From: Sphingomonas sp. AX6
GTDB taxonomy: Bacteria > Pseudomonadota > Alphaproteobacteria > Sphingomonadales > Sphingomonadaceae
Direction: 5' to 3'
Assembly: GCF_902506605.1 (NCBI RefSeq)
Contig: NZ_LR733979.1
Coordinates: 2,464,008 to 2,528,007 of the forward strand
DNA length: 64,000 bases
The notes below the pieces were generated by a model, which worked only from the letters and a program-made list of their open reading frames with translations, made no database searches and was not told the origin of the DNA. Shown here one piece after another: positions 15,636-24,443 of the stretch. Both the position numbers and the translations under genes were made by a program. Position 1 is the first letter of the stretch. Every line of letters starts with the position of its first letter.

Positions 15636-17198
15636 ATGGCCGATCCTTTCTACATCACCACCGCGATCCATTATCCCAACGGCAAGCCGCATATCGGCCA
15701 CGCTTATGAAATGATCGCTGCCGACGCGATCGCGCGGTTCCAGCGCCAAGCGGGGCGCGACGTGTTCTTTCAGACAGGCACCGACGAACATGGGCTGAAG
15801 ATGGTCCAAACCGCACGCGGTCGAGGGGTCGAGGTGCGCGAACTCGCCGACGAAATGTCGGGATATTTCGATGTCATGGCACGCGATCTGGATATTTCGT
15901 GCGATCGATTTATCCGCACCGTCGAATCCGAGCATTACCGCGCGAGCCAGGCCATCTGGCAAGCGATGGCCGATGCGGGCGACCTTTATCTCGATCGGTA
16001 CGAGGGCTGGTACTCGGTTCGCGACGAAGCGTTCTACGAGGAAAAGGAACTGACCGGCGGGGAGGGGGGCGTCAAACTGTCGCCCCAAGGCACCCCCGTC
16101 GAATGGACCAAGGAGGAGACCTGGTTCTTCCGCCTGTCGAAATATCAACAGCCCTTGCTCGATTTCTACGCCGCGAATCCCGACTTCATCCGCCCCGAAA
16201 GCCGCCGCAACGAAGTGGTTCGCTTCGTTGAAGGCGGGCTGATCGACTTGTCCGTCTCGCGCACCAGTTTCGATTGGGGCGTGCCGGTGCCAGGCTCTGA
16301 CGGGCATGTCATGTATGTCTGGGTCGATGCGCTAACCAACTATCTTACCGGGGCGGGTTATCCCGATGATGCCGACCGGATGGCGAAATACTGGCCTGCC
16401 GACATCCACTTGATCGGCAAGGATATCGTGCGTTTTCATGCGGTTTACTGGCCAGCATTCCTGATGTCTGCGAAGATTGCGCTGCCCAAACAGGTTTACG
16501 GCCATGGCTTCCTGCTCAACCGCGGGGAGAAGATGTCGAAATCTAGCGGCAATGTCGTCGATCCGATGAAACTAGCCGAGCATTATGGCGTGGATTCGTT
16601 GCGCTATTTCCTGATGCGCGACGTGTCGTTCGGCCAGGATGGTAGCTTTTCGGCGGAAGCGATCGTGACGCGCGCCAATGCCGATCTAGCCAACAGCTTC
16701 GGCAACCTGGCGCAGCGGACGCTGGCGTTCATTGCGAAGAATCTCGAGGGCGCATTGCCCGTTGCTGGCCGTGCTGAAGCGGCCGACGTCGAACTGCTCG
16801 ATCTTGTCGATGCAGCCTGCGCGGAGTTTCGTGACCAATTCGCCGATCTCGCTCTGACGCAAGGGGTGGAGGCGTGGATACGCGGCGTTTTCGCGTGCAA
16901 TGCCTATATCGACACCCAGGCACCTTGGGCGCTGCGCAAGACCGATCCCGATCGGATGCACGCGGTGTTGGGCACGTTGCTGCGCGCAATCCGCAGTCTG
17001 GGCGTGACGATCCTGCCGGTGGTGCCGACCTCGGCCAACAGCTTGCTCGACCAGCTCGGCGTCACCGATCGCAGTCACGCTGCACTGGCCGATCGCGATG
17101 GCTGGTATGCGGAATTGGAGGCTCAGGGCTTCCGCATTGCACCGCCAACCCCCATCTTCCCCCGACGCGAAGTGATTGCCGACGATAAGGAAGTTTGA
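15636..17198 (+). CDS. metG: methionyl-tRNA synthetase
   Basis: 520 aa class I aminoacyl-tRNA synthetase. The start at 15636 puts FYITTAIHYPNGKPHIGHAY (HIGH motif) at the N-terminus, and KMSKSSGNVVDP is the KMSKS loop. The CxxC zinc knuckle seen in the E. coli enzyme is absent and the C-terminal tRNA-binding EMAP-like domain is lacking; both fit the short metG type common in this group. It charges tRNA-Met. Its TGA overlaps the tatD ATG (TGATG), so the two are likely coupled. Confidence 0.95.
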   Translation: MADPFYITTAIHYPNGKPHIGHAYEMIAADAIARFQRQAGRDVFFQTGTDEHGLKMVQTARGRGVEVRELADEMSGYFDVMARDLDISCDRFIRTVESEHYRASQAIWQAMADAGDLYLDRYEGWYSVRDEAFYEEKELTGGEGGVKLSPQGTPVEWTKEETWFFRLSKYQQPLLDFYAANPDFIRPESRRNEVVRFVEGGLIDLSVSRTSFDWGVPVPGSDGHVMYVWVDALTNYLTGAGYPDDADRMAKYWPADIHLIGKDIVRFHAVYWPAFLMSAKIALPKQVYGHGFLLNRGEKMSKSSGNVVDPMKLAEHYGVDSLRYFLMRDVSFGQDGSFSAEAIVTRANADLANSFGNLAQRTLAFIAKNLEGALPVAGRAEAADVELLDLVDAACAEFRDQFADLALTQGVEAWIRGVFACNAYIDTQAPWALRKTDPDRMHAVLGTLLRAIRSLGVTILPVVPTSANSLLDQLGVTDRSHAALADRDGWYAELEAQGFRIAPPTPIFPRREVIADDKEV

Positions 17199-17977
17199 TG
17201 CGGCTCGCCGACAGCCACTGCCATTTGAATTACAAAGGCCTCGCCGAGCGACAGGGCGAGGTACTCGCGGCGGCGCGTGCGTCGGGTGTGACCGCGATGC
17301 TCAACATCGCGACGCGCGAGAGCGAGTGGGACGATGTGCTGGGCGTTGCCGAACGTGAGGCCGATGTGTGGGCGACCGTCGGCATCCACCCGCACGAAGC
17401 GGATAAGCATCCTGATGTCGATACCGCCAAGCTGGTCGACCGTGCCGCGCATCCGCGCGTGGTGGGCATCGGCGAAAGCGGGCTCGATTATTACTACGAC
17501 CATAGCGACCGCGACCGGCAGCGAGCGAGTTTTCGCAGCCACCTTGCCGCCTCGCGTGAAACCGGACTGCCGATCATCGTGCACACCCGCGATGCCGAGC
17601 AGGACACCGCAGACATCCTGGCCGATGAGATGGGGAAGGGAGCCTATCCTGGTGTCATCCATTGCTTCACCGCGAGCGGAGAGTTTGCGCGCAAGGCATT
17701 GGACCTGGGTTTTTATATCTCGATTTCGGGAATCGTGACGTTCAAGAACGCACGGGATTTGCAAGACACCGCCAAATGGCTACCGATCGACCGGCTGTTG
17801 GTTGAAACCGATGCGCCTTTCCTCGCTCCCGTTCCCCATCGTGGCAAGCCCGGCGAACCGGCTTTCGTCGCCGATACCTGTCGGTTCTTGGCAAATCTGC
17901 GCGGCGACGACGCCGACGAACTGGCGGAGCGGACGCGCGTCAATTTCCACACCCTGTTCGCCAAAACGGAAACATGA
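17198..17977 (+). CDS. tatD: TatD-family metal-dependent hydrolase
   Basis: 259 aa. Metal ligands of the TatD family are visible: DSHCHL at the N-terminus, GESGLDYYYD, IIVHTRDAE, VIHCFTAS and ETDAPFL. TatD-type enzymes are metal-dependent nucleases that act on DNA ends and fragments; the close relatives next to metG are often called YcfH. The ATG overlaps the metG stop. The order metG-tatD-metallohydrolase is common in alphaproteobacteria. Confidence 0.92.
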   Translation: MRLADSHCHLNYKGLAERQGEVLAAARASGVTAMLNIATRESEWDDVLGVAEREADVWATVGIHPHEADKHPDVDTAKLVDRAAHPRVVGIGESGLDYYYDHSDRDRQRASFRSHLAASRETGLPIIVHTRDAEQDTADILADEMGKGAYPGVIHCFTASGEFARKALDLGFYISISGIVTFKNARDLQDTAKWLPIDRLLVETDAPFLAPVPHRGKPGEPAFVADTCRFLANLRGDDADELAERTRVNFHTLFAKTET

Positions 17978-17999
17978 CGAACGAGCGTCCAGCGCCAAG

Positions 18000-18767
18000 A
18001 TGCTGAAAATCCGTATCATGGGTTCGGGCACATCGTCGGGGGTGCCGCGCATCGGCAACGACTGGGGCGACTGCGACCCCAACGAACCGCGCAATCGCCG
18101 AAGCCGCGCATCGGTTCTGGTCGAAAGCGAAACCACGCGCATTCTGGTCGATACCAGCCCGGATATGCGCGAACAGTTGAACGCTGCCGGGCTCGATCGG
18201 ATCGATGCGGTGATCTGGACTCACGATCACGCCGACCACACCCACGGCATCGACGATCTGCGCCAATTATTCCACATCATGCGCGCACCCGTCGCCGGGT
18301 TCGCACATCCCCAGACCATCAAAAGGCTCCACGCGCGCTTCGGCTATGTGTTTGCAGGCAGCGGCGGTTATCGTCCGACGGCAACGGTCGATGAACTCGG
18401 CACGACGCGGCGCATTGGCGACATCGACATCACCGCGGTCGATCAGCCGCATGGGGACATCTTCGCGACCGGGCTGCGCTTCGAAAAAGACGGCAAAGCA
18501 ATCGGTTATGCCACCGACTTCCATGAATTCACCGGTGCGATGCAGGTGCTTTACGCCGGGCTCGATGTCTGGGTGGTCGATGCGCTTCGGCGGGCACCGC
18601 ATCCGACGCATCCGCATCTCGATGCCGTGTTGGGCTGGATCGACGACTGCAGGCCAACGCGCGCGGCGCTTGTGCATATGGACAATTCGATGGACTATGC
18701 GACGCTGATGGGCTCGCTGCCACCGAGCGTCGAACCTGGGTATGACGGCATGGAGCTGATCGCGTGA
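18000..18767 (+). CDS. MBL-fold metallo-hydrolase (PhnP-like)
   Basis: 255 aa. It starts KIRIMGSGTSSGVPRIG and has the metal-binding signature THDHADHTHG, then DQPHGD, ATDFHEF and HMDNSMDY. These fit the PhnP-like phosphodiesterase group of the metallo-beta-lactamase superfamily. No phn genes are nearby, so a role in phosphonate use is unlikely; the substrate is probably a cyclic or other phosphodiester, but unknown. It follows tatD by 22 bp and its stop overlaps the next gene's GTG. Confidence 0.85.
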   Translation: MLKIRIMGSGTSSGVPRIGNDWGDCDPNEPRNRRSRASVLVESETTRILVDTSPDMREQLNAAGLDRIDAVIWTHDHADHTHGIDDLRQLFHIMRAPVAGFAHPQTIKRLHARFGYVFAGSGGYRPTATVDELGTTRRIGDIDITAVDQPHGDIFATGLRFEKDGKAIGYATDFHEFTGAMQVLYAGLDVWVVDALRRAPHPTHPHLDAVLGWIDDCRPTRAALVHMDNSMDYATLMGSLPPSVEPGYDGMELIA

Positions 18768-19414
18768 GCGGGTTCGATACGGTGCATCTGTTATGGGGTA
18801 TCGGCGCGCTGGTGCTGGTGATCTCGGCGCTGGCGGTTCGCCGGGTGTCGATAGGGTTCGTCGTCAAATCGCTGCTCGCCTGGGCATTGATCGCGCTGGT
18901 GCTGTTCCTCATCTTCGATCGACGCGAGGAGATTGGCGCGATCGCGCGGGGTGGCCTGGAATCGCTGGGAATTGCCGAGCAGACGGTCGATGGCGACACG
19001 GTTCGCATCCGCCGGTCGGCCGATGGTCATTATTGGGCCAGCGCCAGCATCGACGGCGTTGACAAGCGCTTGTTGATCGACAGCGGCGCGACGCTCACCG
19101 TGCTATCGGAGCGAACTGCGGAGGAAGCCGGAATTGAGCCGGTTGTCAGTGGCTTTCCGGTCGTTCTGCAGACGGCGGGTGGAGCCATGACCGCGCGTCG
19201 CGGCACCATCGACACGCTGACGATCGGCAACATGACCATGCGCGATGTCGCTGTCGTCATCCTGCCGGGCGAGGCCGATTTGAACGTCATCGGCATGAAC
19301 GTGCTATCGCGGTTGCATGGCTGGCGCGTGGAGCAGGGGGTCTTGATCCTGGAACCAACTGCGCCGACAAGCGCTACCGACGCCGTGGGGTCGGGTTCGG
19401 GTGTCGAAACGTGA
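18764..19414 (+). CDS. retroviral-type aspartic protease (TIGR02281 family)
   Basis: 216 aa, GTG start overlapping the previous stop. Two N-terminal membrane segments are visible (LLWGIGALVLVISALAV and a second near residues 40-58). They precede a clan AA protease domain with the single active-site motif LLIDSGATLTVLS, so it must act as a homodimer. The domain ends with VIGMNVLSRLHGWRVEQG, typical of the family. It is an inner-membrane protein with the domain likely on the periplasmic side. Substrates are not known. Confidence 0.85.
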   Translation: MSGFDTVHLLWGIGALVLVISALAVRRVSIGFVVKSLLAWALIALVLFLIFDRREEIGAIARGGLESLGIAEQTVDGDTVRIRRSADGHYWASASIDGVDKRLLIDSGATLTVLSERTAEEAGIEPVVSGFPVVLQTAGGAMTARRGTIDTLTIGNMTMRDVAVVILPGEADLNVIGMNVLSRLHGWRVEQGVLILEPTAPTSATDAVGSGSGVET

Positions 19415-19443
19415 TTCCCGAACAGGATAAGGGCAACAGATAT

Positions 19444-20262
19444 ATGGCATTTCGCTCGATCGTGAAGCGGCCTTCGCGCCGCGTTTCCGCTGCTGTCGTG
19501 GCACTGCTGGGGATGATGCCGGTTGTCGCCGCCGCGCAGGATGCAGACGATGGCGAACGCGTGGTGACGATCGGCCTGGGCGCGCAGGTGGGGCCGAAAC
19601 ATCTTGGCTCCGACGGCTATTCGGTGTTTCCGCTGCCGTTCGGCAAGATCCGGCGTCCGGGCGAACCGATGCCGTACAGCGCATCGGACGATAGCCCGGG
19701 CATTCGGTTGATCCGCGGTGAGAATTTCAGCATCGGCCCGGTGGTCAATTTCCGCGCGAAACGCGACGAAGACGATGTCGGGGCCGCTGTCGGCGACGTC
19801 AAGATCGGGATCGAGCCGGGCGTGTTCGTCGAAGCCTATCCAACCCAGGCAATCCGCGTGCGCGGTGAAGCGCGGATCGGCGTCAACGGCCATGACGGCA
19901 TCGTCGGCGACATCGCGGTGGATTACATCCTGCGCAGTCCCGATCAACGCCTCGTGATGGGCGTCGGTCCGCGCGTGCGGTTCGGCGACGGCGAGTTCGA
20001 AGGTCGCTATTTCGGTGTCGAACCCGATGCCGCAATCCGCACCGGCCTGAGTGCCTATGCGCCTGACGGCGGTGTGCATGCCGTTGGCTTGCAGGCATCC
20101 GGTCATTATCAGTTGACCGAAAGCTGGGGCGTTTACGGCTTGGCCGGTTACGACCGCTTGGTCGGCGCGGGTGAAGAATCGCCGATCGTCCGCTCATTCG
20201 GCTCGGAAAGCCAGTTTTATGCTGGCGTCGCGGCGACTTACAGCTTCAACCTGAGACTTTGA
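19444..20262 (+). CDS. MipA/OmpV-family outer membrane protein
   Basis: 272 aa from the ATG at 19444, preceded by an AAGGG-like ribosome binding site; a GTG at 19411 is also in frame but would shift the signal peptide away from the start. The signal peptide ends near VVAAAQD. The rest alternates short polar and aromatic strands as expected for an outer-membrane beta-barrel, with a terminal aromatic-containing strand (FYAGVAATYSFNLRL). MipA family members serve as a scaffold for murein enzymes or as a porin-like channel. Confidence 0.8.
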   Translation: MAFRSIVKRPSRRVSAAVVALLGMMPVVAAAQDADDGERVVTIGLGAQVGPKHLGSDGYSVFPLPFGKIRRPGEPMPYSASDDSPGIRLIRGENFSIGPVVNFRAKRDEDDVGAAVGDVKIGIEPGVFVEAYPTQAIRVRGEARIGVNGHDGIVGDIAVDYILRSPDQRLVMGVGPRVRFGDGEFEGRYFGVEPDAAIRTGLSAYAPDGGVHAVGLQASGHYQLTESWGVYGLAGYDRLVGAGEESPIVRSFGSESQFYAGVAATYSFNLRL

Positions 20263-20415
20263 CGATATGGTCAGGGAGCGGCGCGGTGAAAGCCGATGCT
20301 TCGTTGTCCCTGCCGCTCGCACGGCTATGTTTTACATAATGCATATTATCGATGTGACTGATGCGTGGTTTGAGGGGGAGCGTCAGGCTGCCCTCTTGCC
20401 CAGGCCCTGGATCGC

Positions 20416-21162
20416 ATGATCGACCGTCTCGTCGCGATCATGGCGCGTCTGCGCGATCCGAAGACGGGTTGCGAATGGGACAGCGTTCAAACCTTCGAAA
20501 CGATCGCGCCCTATACGATCGAGGAAGCCTATGAAGTCGCCGACGCGTGCGAGCGGGGCGATATGTCCGAGCTGAAGGATGAGCTTGGCGACCTGTTGCT
20601 CCAAGTGGTGTTCCATGCACGCATGGCCGAGGAAATGGGCGCGTTCGACCTGGGCGATGTGATCGCAGCGATCAGCGAGAAGATGGAGCGTCGGCACCCG
20701 CACATCTTCGGCGACCGCGCCAATGGTGGCCATCATCTATGGGAACAGATCAAGGCCGAAGAACGCATCGCCAAGGGCGCCACCAGCGCGGTTGATGGAG
20801 TCGCGATCGGGCTGCCTGCCCTGCTCCGCGCTGAGAAGCTGCAAAAGCGCGCCGCGCGGACCGGGTTCGACTGGCCCGACGAACAAGGCCCGAAGGCCAA
20901 GATCGCCGAGGAAATCGCCGAGATCGAGGCGGCGGACGATGCGACCCGCGCTGAGGAAGTCGGCGACCTCCTGTTCGCGGTCGTGAATTGGGCGCGACAC
21001 CTGAAGGTCGATCCAGAGGCTGCGCTGCGAACCGCCAATGCCAAGTTCGAACGACGGTTCCGCGCGATCGAAAGCGAAGGCGGCGATGGATTCGCCGCTC
21101 TATCGCTCGACGAGAAAGAAGCGCTTTGGCAGCGCGCGAAACTTAGTCCGAGCGGCGATTGA
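20416..21162 (+). CDS. mazG: nucleoside triphosphate pyrophosphohydrolase
   Basis: 248 aa, the full MazG length with two repeated all-alpha domains. Motifs: CEWDSVQTFETI, EEAYEVADAC and ELKDELGDLLLQVVFH (Mg-binding ExxE and ExxD). The weaker second copy contains RAEEVGDLLFAVVNWAR. It hydrolyses non-canonical or excess NTPs to NMP and PPi. The 153 bp upstream are non-coding with an imperfect GAGCGGC/GCCGCTC hairpin. The 3' end overlaps the convergent hflX by 20 bp. Confidence 0.92.
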   Translation: MIDRLVAIMARLRDPKTGCEWDSVQTFETIAPYTIEEAYEVADACERGDMSELKDELGDLLLQVVFHARMAEEMGAFDLGDVIAAISEKMERRHPHIFGDRANGGHHLWEQIKAEERIAKGATSAVDGVAIGLPALLRAEKLQKRAARTGFDWPDEQGPKAKIAEEIAEIEAADDATRAEEVGDLLFAVVNWARHLKVDPEAALRTANAKFERRFRAIESEGGDGFAALSLDEKEALWQRAKLSPSGD

Positions 21163-22435
21163 AGCGGTCGAAATCGCCCGGTGCCATCCGCACTTCGTAA
21201 CTGATTTGATCGCCATCGACCCATTGGTCGAGAACTTCGCCATGCGCGTGAAGCCACGCCGCCGCCGCACCGTCACCCGCATCCAGCGCCACGTGATAGC
21301 GGCGATGCCCGACGGTCAGACGTTCGGCGACGGTATCGACCAGCGCATCGACCCCCTCGCCCGTCAAAGCCGAAATCGCGATTACGTCGTCGCGACGTGC
21401 CGCATCGGCCATCATCGCTTCGCGGCGTTCGTCGTCGAGCAGGTCGAGCTTGTTCCACGCTTCGAAACGCGGGGTTTCCTCGTCGACGCCCAGTTCGGCC
21501 AACACCTTCTCGACATCGGCGGCCTGAGCGTCGGTATCGGGATGCGCGACGTCACGGACATGCAGGAGCAGGTCGGCGGATATCACTTCCTCCAGCGTCG
21601 CCTTGAACGCAGCGACGAGTTGCGTCGGCAGATCGCTGACGAAACCCACCGTGTCGGACATGATCGCCTTATCGATGCCGGGCAGGCGAACCTGACGCAA
21701 TGTCGGGTCGAGCGTCGCGAACAACAGATTCTCTGCCATGACGTCTGAACCCGTCAGACGATTGAAAAGCGTGGACTTTCCGGCGTTGGTATAGCCGACC
21801 AGCGCGATCACCGGCCACGGCGCGCGCTGACGCCGTTCGCGATGGAGCAAGCGCGTGCGACCGACCTGATCGAGTTCGCGTTTCAATCGCGCCATGCGGT
21901 CGCGGATCAAACGCCGATCGGCCTCGATCTGGGTTTCGCCCGGACCGCCGAGAAAGCCGAAACCGCCGCGCTGGCGTTCGAGATGGGTCCAACTGCGTAC
22001 AAGCCGCCCCGATTGATAATCGAGATGCGCGAGTTCGACTTGCAACCGCCCCTCGGCTGTCGCAGCGCGTTCGCCAAAGATTTCGAGGATCAGCCCGGTG
22101 CGATCGATCACTTTGCACCCCAGCAGCGTTTCCAGATTTCGCTGCTGCACGGGGGTCAGGCTCGCGTCGAATACCGCGAGGTCCGCCGACAAATCACGCA
22201 CGGTGATGGCCAGTTCGTCCGCCTGGCCACTGCCGATCAGCGTGGCGGGTTTTGGCTGGCGGACGCGCAACACGGTCTTGGCAACGACTTCCAGCCCGAT
22301 CGCCAACGCCAGCCCCGCGCTTTCCTCGACTCGTGCCTCTGCGTCGCGCGCTGCCCCGCCGCTGTCGGGCAGCACAACGATCGCGCGGGCACCGCGCGTG
22401 AACTCACGCGCATCGCGCTCGAAGCCGGTACTCAA
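21143..22435 (-). CDS. hflX: GTPase HflX
   Basis: 430 aa. The N-terminal HflX domain (to about residue 190) includes [11 protein letters not shown] and [10 protein letters not shown], plus the Gly-rich [18 protein letters not shown]. The G domain has [18 protein letters not shown] (G1), FATLDPT (G2/G3 region) and [10 protein letters not shown]. It is a ribosome-binding GTPase that rescues stalled ribosomes after stress. Its start overlaps the hfq stop by 4 bp, the classic hfq-hflX pair. Confidence 0.95.
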   Translation of the reverse strand: MSTGFERDAREFTRGARAIVVLPDSGGAARDAEARVEESAGLALAIGLEVVAKTVLRVRQPKPATLIGSGQADELAITVRDLSADLAVFDASLTPVQQRNLETLLGCKVIDRTGLILEIFGERAATAEGRLQVELAHLDYQSGRLVRSWTHLERQRGGFGFLGGPGETQIEADRRLIRDRMARLKRELDQVGRTRLLHRERRQRAPWPVIALVGYTNAGKSTLFNRLTGSDVMAENLLFATLDPTLRQVRLPGIDKAIMSDTVGFVSDLPTQLVAAFKATLEEVISADLLLHVRDVAHPDTDAQAADVEKVLAELGVDEETPRFEAWNKLDLLDDERREAMMADAARRDDVIAISALTGEGVDALVDTVAERLTVGHRRYHVALDAGDGAAAAWLHAHGEVLDQWVDGDQISYEVRMAPGDFDRFNRRSD

Positions 22436-22923
22436 TCCTGGTCCAGCGAGGCTTGCTCTTCGGCAAGATTAAGGGGGTTGGCAGGCTGGATCGTCGATAC
22501 CGCATGCTTATAGACGAGCTGCGACATGCCTTCGCGCTGGAGCAACATGCAGAACAGGTCGAACGCCGCGATCTGGCCCTGAAGCATCACGCCATTCACC
22601 AGAAACATCGTCACGTTGTCGCCGCTCTTGCGCACCGCGTTCAGGAAGATTTCCTGGAGCAACGGGTTCTTGTGCTGCTGTTCGGCGACCTGCTTCACGA
22701 TTGCATCCAGGTCCGCCTGGCCCGATGGCATGATCGTGGAGATCGCGTGCTTATAGATCAGTTGCGACTGGCCATCGCGGCGCAGAAGCACGGAGAAATT
22801 ATCGAACCAGGTGACGATGCCCTGTAACTTCACGCCCTTGACCAGGAACATGGTCACCGGGGTTTTCGAACGACGCAGGGCGTTCAGGAACAGGTCCTGC
22901 AATGAGCTTTGCTTCTCGGCCAT
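22432..22923 (-). CDS. hfq: RNA chaperone Hfq with two Sm domains in tandem
   Basis: 163 aa, about twice the length of a typical Hfq. Sm domain 1 covers about residues 7-66 ([35 protein letters not shown]) and domain 2 about residues 87-147 ([35 protein letters not shown]), joined by a ~20-residue linker. Each has the YKH motif (residues 57-59 and 138-140). Typical Hfq is a hexamer of single domains, so a trimer of tandem subunits is likely. Such tandem Hfq is known from Sphingomonadales. It is separated from ntrX by 134 bp. Confidence 0.95.
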   Translation of the reverse strand: MAEKQSSLQDLFLNALRRSKTPVTMFLVKGVKLQGIVTWFDNFSVLLRRDGQSQLIYKHAISTIMPSGQADLDAIVKQVAEQQHKNPLLQEIFLNAVRKSGDNVTMFLVNGVMLQGQIAAFDLFCMLLQREGMSQLVYKHAVSTIQPANPLNLAEEQASLDQD

Positions 22924-23057
22924 CGACTCTTGCCTTTATTTTCTTGGCGGGGTCATGGCCCCGCATTGCGCCGGCATCCGGCGTCGAGCACCCGCCCCCA
23001 TGGCGGGATACGGTCGTAATCTAGGGTCGCAGGTGCGGTTCGTCCAGCACCACCCCC

Positions 23058-24437
23058 TCATTCCTCGCGCGTTTCGGTGATGCCCAATATCTTGAGTTTG
23101 CGATGCAGCGCAGAGCGCTCCATGCCGATAAAGCTCGCCGTGCGCGAAATATTGCCCGAGAAGCGTCGGATCTGGACGCGCAGATATTCGCGCTCGAACG
23201 TCTCGCGCGCTTCGCGAAGCGGTGCCCCCATAACCACATTGCCGCCAAAGCCCCCTTCCCCGCCCTCTGGCGCGCCCAACACTTCGGCGGGCAGGAGGTC
23301 GAGGTCGATGCGGCCGATGCGGTTGCCCGGTGCCATGATGATCGTGCGTTCGACGACGTTGCGGAGCTGGCGGACATTGCCCGGCCATTCATAGGATTGC
23401 AGCGCGACCATGGCGTCGGACGCGACCTCTGGCGTGGGTACGCGGCGTTCGCTGGCATAATGGGCGACGAAGTGATCGACCAGTGACGGGATGTCCTCAC
23501 GTCGGTCGCACAGCGGCGGGATGACGACGGGAACGACGTTCAAGCGGTAATACAGATCCTCGCGAAAGCGCCCCTCTGCAATCTCCACGGTCAGGTCGCG
23601 GGCGGTGGCGGAGACGACCCTGACGTCGACCTTGACCATGCGTTGGCCGCCGACGCGGGTGAAGCTCTGGTCGGTCAGCACGCGCAGAATGCGCGCCTGG
23701 GTCGCGACCGGCATGTCGGCGATCTCGTCCAGGAACAGCGTACCGCCATGCGCCTGTTCGAGCAGGCCGGGATGAACGAGGTCGTTCTCGCGCTCGACCC
23801 CGAACAGTTCTTCCTCGACGCGCTCGGGGGTCATGCGTGCGGCGTTGACGATGATGAACGGGCCGTTGGTCCGCTGGCTCCAGCCATGCAGCAGCCGCGC
23901 CGCGACTTCCTTGCCGACGCCTGCGCCCCCGGTGATGAGGACGCGGCTGCCGGTCCCCGCCACGCGTTTCAGCGTTGCGCGTACCGCGTTGATCGCGGTC
24001 GAACTGCCGGTCAGGTCGTCCTCGCGCCCTGCCGATGCGCGCAAGGCGGCGACTTCGCGCCGCAATCGTTCGGTTTCGGTCGCGCGCTCGACCATCAGCA
24101 ACAGGCGTTCGGCTTCGAACGGCTTCTCGATAAAGTCGGACGCGCCCCGCCGGATTGCGGCAACCGCGGTATCAAGATTGCCGTGACCGGAGATCACGAG
24201 CACCGGGATCGATGGATCGCGCCGCTTGATCTCGTCGAGCAGGTCGAGCCCGTCGAGCCGAGAACCCTGAAGCCAGACGTCGAGCAGGACCAGGCTGGGG
24301 CGCCGCGTCGCGATCGCCTCCAGCGCGGCATCGCTGTCGGCGGCACCGCGGGTCTCGTACCCCTCATCCTCCAGCACCCCCGCCACGAGTTCGCGGATGT
24401 CGGTCTCGTCGTCGACGACCAAGATATCGAGTGTCAT
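23058..24437 (-). CDS. ntrX: nitrogen response regulator NtrX
   Basis: 459 aa. The receiver domain (residues 1-120) has DDE near the N-terminus, the phospho-accepting Asp in LLDVWL, and a Lys in IEKPFEA. The AAA+ domain has a Walker A that reads GGAGVGKE instead of GESGTGKE, and Walker B TLFLDEIADMP. The GAFTGA sigma-54 contact loop is replaced by an unrelated segment ending PGLLEQAHG. The C-terminal Fis-type HTH reads RTASFIGMERSALHRKLK. It is partnered with NtrY, whose stop is 6 bp upstream. Absence of GAFTGA suggests that it does not open sigma-54 promoters. Confidence 0.93.
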   Translation of the reverse strand: MTLDILVVDDETDIRELVAGVLEDEGYETRGAADSDAALEAIATRRPSLVLLDVWLQGSRLDGLDLLDEIKRRDPSIPVLVISGHGNLDTAVAAIRRGASDFIEKPFEAERLLLMVERATETERLRREVAALRASAGREDDLTGSSTAINAVRATLKRVAGTGSRVLITGGAGVGKEVAARLLHGWSQRTNGPFIIVNAARMTPERVEEELFGVERENDLVHPGLLEQAHGGTLFLDEIADMPVATQARILRVLTDQSFTRVGGQRMVKVDVRVVSATARDLTVEIAEGRFREDLYYRLNVVPVVIPPLCDRREDIPSLVDHFVAHYASERRVPTPEVASDAMVALQSYEWPGNVRQLRNVVERTIIMAPGNRIGRIDLDLLPAEVLGAPEGGEGGFGGNVVMGAPLREARETFEREYLRVQIRRFSGNISRTASFIGMERSALHRKLKILGITETREE

Positions 24438-24443
24438 ATCAAA

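Noticed and set aside
22947..22964. GCGGGG/CCCCGC hairpin upstream of hfq as a terminator
   Set aside because: Only a 6-bp stem and no T-run on the transcribed strand.
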